A stretch of 64,000 nucleotides of DNA from Micromonospora inositola. GTDB taxonomy: Bacteria; Actinomycetota; Actinomycetes; Mycobacteriales; Micromonosporaceae. Every line of letters starts with the position of its first letter. Position 1 is the stretch's first letter. Position numbers and translations under genes: made by a program. Below are positions 9,620 to 18,205 of the stretch, piece by piece. Location: positions 6,350,001-6,414,000 of the forward strand of contig NZ_LT607754.1 in the NCBI RefSeq assembly GCF_900090285.1, given 5' to 3'. The notes beneath the pieces are model-generated. The model was not told the origin of the DNA and did not search any database. It was given only the letters and a program-made list of their open reading frames with translations.

Positions 9620-9940
9620 AAGACTTCTGTCGTAAGTCAAGCGCCGATTGGCGGTGTCGATGAAACCGCCCAGGCCGGGTGTCGACGCCTCCACGAGGTC
9701 GGCGGCGAGACCCACAGCGTGTTCGCCGACGTGCGCAGGACCTGGTCCAGCGCCGCCCCGTGCTGCGTCAGCCCGGCGGGATCGACCTGCGCCTGTGGCT
9801 GACGGTCACGGAACCCCCAGACGGCCACGTTGGCCACGCCAGGGACGCTCAGCAGGCGGGGCACGATCGTCCGGCGCGATGGCAGCGACACGTCGTGCAG
9901 TGAGCGATCCTGGGACAACAGACCGATCATCACGACCCTG
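9620..9940 (-). pseudogene. remnant of CusA-like RND heavy-metal exporter
   Basis: A translated fragment resembles the internal part of CusA/HME-type RND permeases: VMIGLLSQDRSLHD, then RLLSVPGVANVAVWG and QAQVDPAGL, then LRTSANTLWVSP. The reading frame breaks near 9690 and continues in another frame with LVEASTPGLGGFIDTANRR. Both ends are missing relative to a protein of about 1,000 residues. It sits just upstream of the response regulator on the same strand, so this two-component system probably once accompanied a metal efflux pump. Confidence 0.75.
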
Positions 9941-10757
9941 CCGGGTCGACGAGAAAGGCCGCACCACCAGCGGCGGCTTCGACGAGGCGGCAGGCAGCAT
10001 GGAGACCATGCGAGGCGCTCCTGCACGACCCGACGATCCATCCCATCACGGCCGAATACCTTCCAGTAGGAGACCTCTCGATTGTCACCAACAAGGACCA
10101 AGGATGCCCGGCCTTGCTCACAGCCGGCTCACCGCCAGCTCACACAGCAGCAGCCTCCGGTTGCGCCTGCGCCCGATCCAGCTCAGCGCGGGTGGCCCAA
10201 CTCCTCGGCGACAACCTGCGCCGCTTCAAGGCAGGGCCGATCGAGGCCGAGTGGGAGAAGACCGCCGAGGAGGCTCGGGCAACGATCGAAGCGGCAGACA
10301 CTGTCTCGGACGTCAGCAGCAGCCCGGCTGACCGAAGTGCTGCACTGCTTCAGGCGGGCCCGCAGGTTCGTACAGTTCAACCCGCAAGTAGCAATGCGCT
10401 TCCCATGGTCGGCGGTAGTTTGGGCACTGGACGATTACGGGGAAGACGGAAGATTTGATAGGCCCGGATTCCGTCTCCGGGTAGCTCATCCAGGAGCGGC
10501 TGGGGTTCTTGAGCGGCTTCGCCAGCTACGCTACTTGACTCGGCACGAACGGACGGCAGAGCATGCGCACGAGTACACCGACTGGTCGGCCACTTTTTGG
10601 CACTCGTCAGAGAGCCCGTTGAGCCGCCAAGGAACAGCGGGGAGCAGCGTGTAGACGCTGACCTGCCTCAAACGCACGACGGCCCCGCCCTCGGGGTCGG
10701 CGCGGGGCGATGCGCGGGCCGCGAGAGCGGGGCCTCTTCGGGGTAGTGCGATCAGCG
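9941..10757. other. degenerate region without a convincing gene
   Basis: No intact gene is convincing. One plus-strand stretch at about 10189-10293 translates to a charged helical segment (VAQLLGDNLRRFKAG, then EAEWEKTAEEARA) that looks protein-like, but it changes frame near 10330 and has no credible start. Probably a decayed gene of unknown kind. Confidence 0.4.
10681..10734 (-). terminator. possible terminator
   Basis: Arms GGCCCCGC (10681-10688) and GCGGGGCC (10727-10734) form a perfect 8-bp inverted repeat with a long GC-rich loop, 24 bases beyond the stop of the small secreted gene at 10758. There is no U-tract, which is usual in high-GC actinobacteria. Confidence 0.35.
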
Positions 10758-11018
10758 CTATTCAGGCTTGGGGCAGACCATGCCGGCGCCATTGAAGTGG
10801 GCGTGGCCATCGCTGGCGTAAAAGGCGTTAACGGCGCCCTTGTAATTACCCTGCGGGTTCATCTTGGTCGGCCCAATTGAGCCGCCAGAAGGGTTTGCAT
10901 AGCCCGCGGTGACGCAGTGCCCGTAGGTCCAGTTGTCGCCAGGGTCGGCCTGGGCTGGTGCCGCGAAGCCGATTACGGCAATGCCGCCCGCCGCCAACGC
11001 GACTGCGAGTCTCCGCAT
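10758..11018 (-). CDS. small secreted protein, unknown function
   Basis: 86 residues. Clean signal peptide MRRLAVALAAGGIAVIGFAAPAQA with cleavage after residue 24, leaving a mature chain of about 62 residues rich in Gly, Asn and His with two cysteines (C35, C82) that could form one disulphide. Start ATG 11018 follows GGGGGAACC. Monocistronic. No family recognised. Confidence 0.8.
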   Translation of the reverse strand: MRRLAVALAAGGIAVIGFAAPAQADPGDNWTYGHCVTAGYANPSGGSIGPTKMNPQGNYKGAVNAFYASDGHAHFNGAGMVCPKPE

Positions 11019-11694
11019 GGTTCCCCCGTTCTGCTGCCTTCGGCCGGGAGCGGTCGACCCTGGGAAGCCTGGGCAGCAGCTATAAGTTAAGGGTTCGCTA
11101 CGGTGGGCACCTTGGTAATGCCGAGTTTGGGGTCAGGCACAAGGTGATGGGCCACGCCTCTCGTCGGCGGGGTGAGGGCCCATTGGATCAGTAGCGGACC
11201 CTGGTGACCACCAGCTCTCGGCCCCGGGCGCGGCGATCCAGCGGGCAGAGCGTCGGCGTAGGCGTACCTCGGCCACACGACGAGGGTGGCCCGCTCGTCG
11301 ATGTTCTCGGGTGTTCCTACACTGCCTCGAGCTGCGCGCCCCTCTCCGGCGTCGCCCTCGGCGTCGTCCAGGCGCTCGCCCGCCCTGTCCGGCGGCCCGC
11401 ATACGGAGAGAGCGCCCCGACCGGCCGCGCTGGGCGACTCGATCGGGGCGCTCGGGCGTGACCAGTGACCTGTTCGGTGTGAAGCGGGACGTTGCATCGG
11501 TTCTGGCCTGCACAATCATGACGTCGCAGGTGCGAGCAGGCGCCGTTGCCGCTCACGCTTCGCGACGCCGAACGCGCCGCATCGAGCACGTCACCGCCGC
11601 GCTTCCGGACCGGGTGTTCGCCTTCGACGAGCCGGCCAGGGGTAGAACCGCCTACCAGATGGCGGCTCACTGACCCGCGCCGTGGCGCCTTTGG
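11019..11694. other. non-coding stretch holding a tRNA-Val scar
   Basis: No gene is supported. Around 11461-11510 the sequence matches a second copy at 56666-56715 that contains the 3' half of a tRNA-Val gene; the rest looks like decayed DNA. Confidence 0.55.
11461..11483 (-). other. degenerate tRNA-Val(CAC) fragment, attachment-site-like
   Basis: Read on the minus strand the segment is the anticodon loop and 3' anticodon stem of tRNA-Val (TTCACACCGAA) followed by the variable loop and start of the T stem, with one change; the T loop and acceptor stem are gone. Fifty bases from 11461 match 56666-56715 at 43 positions, including flanking sequence that is not tRNA. This fits the residue of an element that integrated into a tRNA-Val gene. 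Confidence 0.6.
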
Positions 11695-12921
11695 TCACCA
11701 CTTGTCCCACGGTACGGTCCAGTCGCCCACCCCGTCGGTGAGCCCCATCCGTCGAGGGGTGTTGCGCACCTCGACCACGTCACCGAGCCGGAACGTGTCG
11801 TAGAACCATCGGGCATGGTCCGGTCCGACGTTGATGCAGCCGTGCGAGGTGTTCCGGTCGCCCTGCGCATCGATGTTCCAGTCAGCCATGTGGACGAACT
11901 CGCCGGAGTACGAGATCCGCAGACAGAGCTTGATGATCTCGTCGTAGTAGTTGGGGTCCTTGGGATCGACGAGCCCGTAGCTGGCGGAGGTCATCCGGTG
12001 CGCGGGCTCCCGGGTCATCACCACGTGCGGGCCGGAGCGCGTCCAATAGCTGATGACCTCTCCGTTCGCGCCCTTGGCGGTGCCGCCCTTGCCCATGCTG
12101 ATCGGGATGTCCCGTACCATCTTGCCGTCGATATAGACCTTCATCCGGTGGGTGCTGGCGTCGGCGATGGCGATGCGGGACGGGCCGATGGTGAAGTTCG
12201 TGCTGGCGTTGGAGCCGCCGTAGACACCCTTGCCGAGATCATGACCGAAGAGGTTGACCTTCACCGAGATCTTCGTGCCCGGGGTCCAGTACTTCGCCGG
12301 CCGCCAGTGCGCGTTCTGGCCGTCGATCCAGCGCCACCGTCCTTCGACCGCCGGGGTGGTCTCCACCACCATCGCCTTCTCAGCCTCGGCGCGGTTCTTG
12401 ACCGACCTGCTGAAGTTCACCATGATCGGCTGGCCGACCCCGTACGTGCCGCCGGCCTGCAGGGCCGTCAGCGCGTTGGCCTGGAACGTGACGGAGGCGG
12501 TCCCGGCCGGCTTGAGGGTGCTGAAGCTGCTCGTGTGCTCCGTCAGCGCGCCGGTGGAGTCGGCCACCGACACGGTGACCGTGTAGGTCTTGCCATAGGC
12601 CAGCTTGCCGGTCGAACGCCACGTCTGATCGTCGCTGCCCAGCTTGCCGGCGACGGTCTTACCCCCCGCGGCCACCGAGACGCCCTTGAGCGTGCCGTTC
12701 TCCACCGCCACGACGACCTGCTCGATCGGCGAGACCTTCGTGGCATCCGCAGCCGGCGTGACGGTCACTCCAACATCGCCCGCGGGGGGCGCACTCGCCG
12801 CGGCCAGACCGGGCTGCGACCACGCGGCGCCGGACGAGGACTCACGGCTGCAACCTGCCGTCACCAGGCCGGTCGTGACACCCAGACCGGTGGCGATCAA
12901 CTTTCGACGAGTGATCATCAT
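11695..12921 (-). CDS. L,D-transpeptidase lipoprotein
   Basis: 408 residues. Forms 3-3 peptidoglycan cross-links outside the membrane. An RRK signal followed by lipobox LVTAGC gives lipidated C24. Residues about 50-250 hold two Ig-like domains as in mycobacterial LdtMt2, and the YkuD domain has the catalytic motif SHGCINVG with H360 and C362. Start ATG 12921 is close behind GGAGAGG. It is preceded by a strong hairpin terminator of the ThuA gene, so it has its own promoter. Full length for the family. Confidence 0.95.
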   Translation of the reverse strand: MMITRRKLIATGLGVTTGLVTAGCSRESSSGAAWSQPGLAAASAPPAGDVGVTVTPAADATKVSPIEQVVVAVENGTLKGVSVAAGGKTVAGKLGSDDQTWRSTGKLAYGKTYTVTVSVADSTGALTEHTSSFSTLKPAGTASVTFQANALTALQAGGTYGVGQPIMVNFSRSVKNRAEAEKAMVVETTPAVEGRWRWIDGQNAHWRPAKYWTPGTKISVKVNLFGHDLGKGVYGGSNASTNFTIGPSRIAIADASTHRMKVYIDGKMVRDIPISMGKGGTAKGANGEVISYWTRSGPHVVMTREPAHRMTSASYGLVDPKDPNYYDEIIKLCLRISYSGEFVHMADWNIDAQGDRNTSHGCINVGPDHARWFYDTFRLGDVVEVRNTPRRMGLTDGVGDWTVPWDKW

Positions 12922-13031
12922 GTTCCTCTCCGCCCGGAGAGTACGTGCCGACGGGACGCCTGTGGGGGACGGTGTCGAATTCTTAGAGGTTGATCATGAA
13001 CCCTTCAGGTTCGCCGTCGGCGGTCAGCGCG

Positions 13032-13058
13032 CCGGGGCCCCCCGTGGGAGGGCCCCGG
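13032..13058 (-). terminator. rho-independent-like terminator of the ThuA gene
   Basis: CCGGGGCCC (13032-13040) pairs perfectly with GGGCCCCGG (13050-13058), and inner CCC/GGG extends the stem. The hairpin starts 13 bases beyond the stop at 13071 and ends transcription before the L,D-transpeptidase gene. Confidence 0.7.
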
Positions 13059-13070
13059 CCACCGCACTGG

Positions 13071-13856
13071 TCAGTCCTCCGGATCGCAGTTGAACTTGGC
13101 CTGGCCGGCCGCCATCTTGATGCCACCGAGCAGGTGCTTCAGGAAGAGCGGTTCCGTGTACGAGGCGTTGGTGTGGCCGAGTGCCGTGTACACGGCGCGC
13201 CCGCCGTCATAGCGGTGGCACCACGCCATCGGGTGGTCCGCCCCCATGTATCCGCCGGTGTAGCCGACCGGGTTGTAGGTCGACTCGTCCATCCTGGCGA
13301 GGACCCGGACCGCTGCGCGCGGATTGGTCTGGAAGTTGTACCACTCGTCCGTGCGCCACCACTTGTTCGGCAGGTCCTGGGTGGCCTCCGTGCCTTGTCC
13401 CACGACGCGGACCAGAGCCGGCTGGATGGCGGGGTGGTCGCGGAAGTAGGCGCCGACGAGGCCGCCGTACCAGGCCCAGTTGTAGCCGCTGTCCGAAGCG
13501 GCGTGGACGCCGAGGTAGCCGCCACCGGCCTGGATGTAGCGTTCGAACGCGGCCTTCGCCTCCGGCCTGGTCACCGGGTCGCCGGTGGTCGACAGGAAGA
13601 TGACCGCGTCGTACTTCGCCAGGTTCGCGTCGGTGAACTGTGTGTCGTCCTCGGTCGCGTCGACCGCGAAGCCGTTGTCCTGGCCGAGTTTCTTGATGGC
13701 GGCGATGCCGTCGGGAATGGAGGCGTGGCGGTAGCCAGTCGTCTTCGAGAAGACGAGGACGTTGTATTGCGCGGCTTCCGCTGCGGCCGGGACCGCGGGC
13801 GCGACCAGACCGACAACGAGCGCCAACACGGCCAGCACTCTTGACAATGCCTTCAT
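13071..13856 (-). CDS. secreted ThuA-domain protein
   Basis: 261 residues. Signal peptide to about residue 28 (ends PAAAEA). The mature part is a ThuA domain, a glutamine-amidotransferase-like fold linked to trehalose/disaccharide use: NVLVFSKTTGYRHASIPDG, then GGGYLGVHAASDSGY, then a region ending GRAVYTALGHTNASY. In many actinobacteria such domains accompany, or are fused to, PQQ-type sugar dehydrogenases, and one lies 2 kb away here. Start ATG 13856 follows GAGGGAG. It is transcribed downstream of the ROK gene with 136 bp between them, possibly from its own promoter. Confidence 0.93.
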   Translation of the reverse strand: MKALSRVLAVLALVVGLVAPAVPAAAEAAQYNVLVFSKTTGYRHASIPDGIAAIKKLGQDNGFAVDATEDDTQFTDANLAKYDAVIFLSTTGDPVTRPEAKAAFERYIQAGGGYLGVHAASDSGYNWAWYGGLVGAYFRDHPAIQPALVRVVGQGTEATQDLPNKWWRTDEWYNFQTNPRAAVRVLARMDESTYNPVGYTGGYMGADHPMAWCHRYDGGRAVYTALGHTNASYTEPLFLKHLLGGIKMAAGQAKFNCDPED

Positions 13857-13992
13857 GACTCTCCCTCTGCTGTGCGGATGATTCGGTGCGCCGTCCTCGG
13901 GCTGACGCCGCATTCGACGTTCGACAACCTCCCTCCTGTCGCGGTGTGCGCCGACGTGCCCGGCGAGAGGAAAGGGGTGGGTGGGAAGACGC

Positions 13993-15270
13993 TCATCTGA
14001 TCCCGCTCTGGACAACGGTCACCGGGGGAACGCTCGTCGGATCGTCGAGCACCCGCTCGATGGCAACGCCGCAGCCACCGCGTACGGCCGCCTCGAAGCC
14101 GAGCGTTGAAGCCTCGATCCGGCACATTCCCGCCTGGCCCGCGAGAACGAGTCGGTCGAGCTCGGCCTGCGCGGTCGGGACCACGAACTGGGCGACGCGT
14201 GCGAAATAGCCGCCGAGGACCAGCACGTGTGGGTTGAACAGGTTGACCAGGATCGAGCAGCCGAGGCCCAGCCACCGGCCGACCTCGGCGAAGGCGAGGT
14301 GCGTCGGTTGGTCGCCGGCTGCGGCCATGTCGAGGATGCCGGCGAGCCTGACCTCGGGATCCGGTACGGGACCGGGGGCGGCGTACCCCTGGTCGGGAGT
14401 CGCGAGCCGCACGAGGGCGGCCAAGCCGACCTTCGTCTCCCAGCACCCGCGCCGGCCGCAACCGCACTCGATGCCACCGGGGTCGACCGACATGTGGCCT
14501 ACCTCGCCGGCGAAACCATCGGGACCACGGAGCAGCCGGCCCCCGACGATGACCCCGCCGCCGACCCCGACCTCTCCGGTGAGATAGACGAGGTCGGCGG
14601 TGCCGGCTGCGCTCCCCTCGCGAAACTCGGCGAGCGCCGACAGGTTGGCGTCGTTGTCCACGCGCACCGGTATGCCCGCACCGAGTTCCGCCGCCAGGCG
14701 CTCCGCGACGGGGACCTCGCGCCACCCCAGGTTGGGGGCCAGCAGCACGTGGCCGCGCGCGACGTCGATGAGACCCGGGATCGCGACGGTGATCCCCGCG
14801 GGCACCGCCCCGCGCCGCGTCATCTCGGCCAGCGCCTCGCGGGTCATTACAGCCAACCGGGACAGCGCTTCGTCAGGTGTCGCGTTCATCGCGTCAAACG
14901 CGACGCGGCGCCGGACGAGGATCTGGCCGCCGAGATCACGGCCGAACACGGCGATGTAGTCGACGTTGACTTCGAGCCCGAGAGCGCCGACCCGCGAACC
15001 GTCGACCTCGAGGATCCGCGCCGGCCGACCGATCGCCCCCTCCTGTCGAAGCGCGCCCTCGCGCACCAGTCCCCGATCGACGAGCTCGGCGACCAGGCTC
15101 GAGACGGTGGCCTTGCTCAAGCGCGTCTCGACCACGATGTCGGCGCGTGAGCGTGGCCCCTGGTGTTGCAGGTGCCGCAGCACGAGCGCGAGGTTGTTCC
15201 GCCGCATCGTCGCCGAGCCCGCGGGCGCGGCCGGCTCAGCCGGTGTGCGAAGTGGCGTCGCGAGGCTCAC
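13993..15270 (-). CDS. ROK-family transcriptional repressor
   Basis: 425 residues. An N-terminal MarR-like helix-turn-helix (ADIVVETRLSKATVSSLVAEL) precedes a sugar-kinase-like ROK domain with the zinc motif GHMSVDPGGIECGCGRRGCWE. Start GTG 15270 is chosen because GGGAGC lies just upstream; upstream ATG codons have no SD. A 25-bp palindrome lies 12 bp upstream of the GTG, so it is probably autoregulated and likely controls the adjacent ThuA and sugar-dehydrogenase genes. The inducing sugar is unknown. Confidence 0.93.
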   Translation of the reverse strand: MSLATPLRTPAEPAAPAGSATMRRNNLALVLRHLQHQGPRSRADIVVETRLSKATVSSLVAELVDRGLVREGALRQEGAIGRPARILEVDGSRVGALGLEVNVDYIAVFGRDLGGQILVRRRVAFDAMNATPDEALSRLAVMTREALAEMTRRGAVPAGITVAIPGLIDVARGHVLLAPNLGWREVPVAERLAAELGAGIPVRVDNDANLSALAEFREGSAAGTADLVYLTGEVGVGGGVIVGGRLLRGPDGFAGEVGHMSVDPGGIECGCGRRGCWETKVGLAALVRLATPDQGYAAPGPVPDPEVRLAGILDMAAAGDQPTHLAFAEVGRWLGLGCSILVNLFNPHVLVLGGYFARVAQFVVPTAQAELDRLVLAGQAGMCRIEASTLGFEAAVRGGCGVAIERVLDDPTSVPPVTVVQSGIR

Positions 15271-16072
15271 ATGGGCTCCCGAGTTTGTCCGTTCGCTGAA
15301 CAAACTATTCACCCACCTGCACCGCCCACAAGTGACATTTTGTCCGGATGGGCCTGGTTGGAAGACCGGGGTGGCCTTTGCCGGAAGTAACATTCATCAA
15401 TAATTGGCCACGGCCGGATGCTCCCCACTACAGCGGGAGCGGCTCCGCCCTCCGCGGGAGCCTGGCGGGTTCGGGCCATTGCGCGAACATCGACGAGACG
15501 AACTTTCGTCGACCTGAAGAAAAGTCGGGACCGCCCCAGTGAAAGCTATAGACGTATCGACATTAGTTTTGTTAGCGTCGGCCGCGTGACGATGTGTTTC
15601 GTCGAGGTGAACCGACACCCGGTCGGCCTCTCGGCGATGGCCCCGGACGGCCCGCCCGGCCGGAGGTCACGGCCCGACCGGGAATTGCACCCCCGGTGGG
15701 CACCAACCGGCGCGTACGGCAAGCCGCCCGCTCGCCCGCGCGCTGCTCGGCACGGCATGCGCGGCTTCAGCAGCCTTACCGCAGACGAGACATCGGCGCG
15801 CGACAACGGCTGCTGGCGGCCGGTCAACACCTGACGGAACACCCACCCCCTATCTCCCCGGTCCTTCGTTCGTCGCCGACCGCAACTGCGACGCCATCGG
15901 CAACCTGCGTAGCTGACGGCGCAGGGCGCAAACCGCGCTGGTCGGGGCCGCGGGCGGCGCGCCTCACGCGATGGGCGACTCAGCAGCGTCGAAACATCGG
16001 ACCGCCCGCAGAGGAGGAAGAAGCCGTACGTCCCCGACCTGCCCCGATCAGTCCCCAGCAAAGGAGAGGCAG
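15271..16072. promoter_or_regulatory. divergent promoter region, ROK gene / sugar dehydrogenase
   Basis: Eight hundred bases without a gene. It contains the ROK operator-like palindrome at its left end and an unusually AT-rich patch at about 15540-15580 (GAAAGCTATAGACGTATCGA and following) that could hold the rightward promoter with TATAGA as a -10. Frames open through this region continue into the sugar dehydrogenase but have no SD. Confidence 0.45.
15282..15306. promoter_or_regulatory. probable ROK operator palindrome
   Basis: AGTTTGT (15282-15288) and ACAAACT (15300-15306) are perfect inverted arms around an 11-base centre that itself contains GTTCGCTGAAC (15291-15301). The site lies directly upstream of the ROK repressor start, the expected place for autorepression. 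Confidence 0.65.
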
Positions 16073-18184
16073 ATGAAGAGACGACTCGCGCTCGCCGTAG
16101 CGGGCCTGACTACCACCGCGCTCGTCGCCACGCCCACCGTCGCGATGGCCGAGCCAGGCACGACAAGCGCGCCCCCGGAGACGAATTTCCAAAAGGTGAC
16201 CCTCAACGACCACCCGGGCGAGCCGATGGACCTCGCCGTGCTGCCCGACAGCAGGGTGCTGCACGTGACCCGCCCGGGTGAGGTCTGGCTGCACGACCCC
16301 GCCACGGGCCGCAACACCGTCGCCGCGACGCTGGACGTCTACCGGCACGACGAAGAGGGCCTGCAGAACGTCGCGATCGATCCCAACTTCGGCAAGGCCG
16401 GGAACAACTGGGTCTATCTGTACTACTCGCCGCCGATGAACACCCCGGTCGACGACCCGTCGACCCCGAACATCAACGAGGGCGACGCGCCGGCCTGGGG
16501 CACCCCTGCGGACTTCGGGCCGTTCAAGGGGGTCATCCGCCTCTCCCGGTTCCGGTTGGTCAAGGACAAGCTGGACCTGTCCACCGAGCAGCAGATCCTC
16601 GACGTACCGATCGACCGGGGCATCTGCTGCCACGTCGGCGGAGACATCGTCTTCGACGCCAAGGGCAACCTGTACCTGTCCACCGGTGACGACACCAACC
16701 CGTTCGAATCGGGCGGCTACACGCCTATCGACGAGCGCCCCGGCCGCAACCCGGCTTACGACGCGCAACGCAGCGCGGCCAACACCAACGACCTGCGCGG
16801 CAAGATCCTGCGCATCAAGGTCCGCGACGGCGGGGGCTACACCATCCCGGACGGCAACCTCTTCCCGGCGGGCACGCCCCGCACGCGGCCCGAGATCTAC
16901 CTGATGGGCCTGCGCAACCCGTTCCGGATCGAGTTCAACCGCCAGACCGACGAGCTGTACGTCGCCGACTACTCGCCGGACGCGGGCCAGGCCGATCCGC
17001 AGCGCGGGCCGGCCGGGCAGGGCAAGTGGGCCGCCGTCCGCAAGGCCGGCAACTACGGATGGCCCTACTGCGCCACCGCGCAGCTGCCGTACGTGGACTA
17101 CGACTTCGCCACCGGCCAGTCCGGGGCACCGTTCAACTGCTCCGCGCCGATCAATGAGTCACCGCACAACACCGGGCTGCGGGAGCTGCCACCGGTGCAG
17201 CAGCCGGACGTGTGGTACGGCTACGGCCCCTCGGCGCAGTTCCCCGAGCTGGGCACCGGCGGCATCGGACCGATGGCCGGGCCCGCGTACCACTTCGCCT
17301 CCCCGACGACGCGGGGACGCGCCCCGGTGGCGTGGCCCGCGTACTACGACGGCATTCCGCTGTTCCACGAGTGGACCCGGGACTACGTGAAGGGCTTCCG
17401 GCTGGACTCCGGCGGTGACCTCAGCGGCATCGAGCCGGTGCTCTCCTCGTTCACCTTCGACAACCCGATGGACCTGGAGTTCGGCCCGGACGGCGCGCTC
17501 TACGTGCTCGAGTACGGCGACGGCTTCTTCAGCGAGAACCCGGACGCGCAGCTGGCCCGGATCGACTACACCGGCTGGAAGGGCAACCACACCCCGGTGC
17601 CCCAGGTATCGGCCACGCCCACCAACGGGCTCGCGCCACTGACCGTCACGTTCGAAAGTGTTGGCACCACCGACTACGACGGCGATCGGCTGTCGTACGC
17701 GTGGGACCTCGACAACGACGGCAAGGTCGACTCGCACGCGGCGAACCCGACGTTCACGTACCAGAAGAACGGCCTCTACAACGCCACGCTCAAGGTGAGC
17801 GACCCAGGAGGACTGTCGGCTTCCGCATCGGTCCGGGTCGTGGTCGGCAACGCCCAGCCCGTGGTGGAGCTGGTCAAGCCGGTCGCGGGCCAGCCCTTCA
17901 AATTCGGCGACACCGTGCAGTTCGAGGTACGGGTGACCGACGACCAGCCGGTGGACTGCTCCCGGGTCAGCGTCACGTACGTCCTCGGCCACGACACGCA
18001 CGGGCACCCGCAGACCACCGCCAACGGCTGCACCGGCTCGATCCAGACGACGGTGCCGTCCGGCCACGACCCGGCGAACGACCACCTGACCGCCGTGTTC
18101 GTCGCGTCCTACACCGACGCCGGTGGGAACGGTCTGCCCGCCCTGACCGGATCGGACCAGGTCGTCCTGGTCCCCACCGCCTAG
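16073..18184 (+). CDS. secreted PQQ-dependent sugar dehydrogenase-like protein with PKD domain
   Basis: 703 residues. Signal peptide MKRRLALAVAGLTTTALVATPTVAMA, cleaved near residue 26. The six-bladed propeller of soluble glucose/aldose dehydrogenases follows: GEPMDLAVLPDSRVLHVTRPG, HDEEGLQNVAIDPNF, ICCHVGGDIVFDAKGNLYLS, LRGKILRIK, GLRNPFRIEFN, GNYGWPYC. A PKD domain (PLTVTFES, DYDGDRLSYAWDLDNDGK) follows near 515-600, then an Ig-like C-terminus. ATG 16073 follows AAGGAGAGGC; earlier in-frame starts have no SD. First gene of a rightward unit with the isomerase-like and esterase genes; oxidises an extracellular sugar or acts as a glycan-binding propeller (inference). Confidence 0.93.
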   Translation: MKRRLALAVAGLTTTALVATPTVAMAEPGTTSAPPETNFQKVTLNDHPGEPMDLAVLPDSRVLHVTRPGEVWLHDPATGRNTVAATLDVYRHDEEGLQNVAIDPNFGKAGNNWVYLYYSPPMNTPVDDPSTPNINEGDAPAWGTPADFGPFKGVIRLSRFRLVKDKLDLSTEQQILDVPIDRGICCHVGGDIVFDAKGNLYLSTGDDTNPFESGGYTPIDERPGRNPAYDAQRSAANTNDLRGKILRIKVRDGGGYTIPDGNLFPAGTPRTRPEIYLMGLRNPFRIEFNRQTDELYVADYSPDAGQADPQRGPAGQGKWAAVRKAGNYGWPYCATAQLPYVDYDFATGQSGAPFNCSAPINESPHNTGLRELPPVQQPDVWYGYGPSAQFPELGTGGIGPMAGPAYHFASPTTRGRAPVAWPAYYDGIPLFHEWTRDYVKGFRLDSGGDLSGIEPVLSSFTFDNPMDLEFGPDGALYVLEYGDGFFSENPDAQLARIDYTGWKGNHTPVPQVSATPTNGLAPLTVTFESVGTTDYDGDRLSYAWDLDNDGKVDSHAANPTFTYQKNGLYNATLKVSDPGGLSASASVRVVVGNAQPVVELVKPVAGQPFKFGDTVQFEVRVTDDQPVDCSRVSVTYVLGHDTHGHPQTTANGCTGSIQTTVPSGHDPANDHLTAVFVASYTDAGGNGLPALTGSDQVVLVPTA

Positions 18185-18205
18185 ACCTAGGAAGAGGGAG
18201 TCACC

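Noticed and set aside
10114..10654. Plus-strand frames with a helical charged segment
   Set aside because: Frames switch near 10330, no credible start or family; looks like a decayed gene rather than a functional one.
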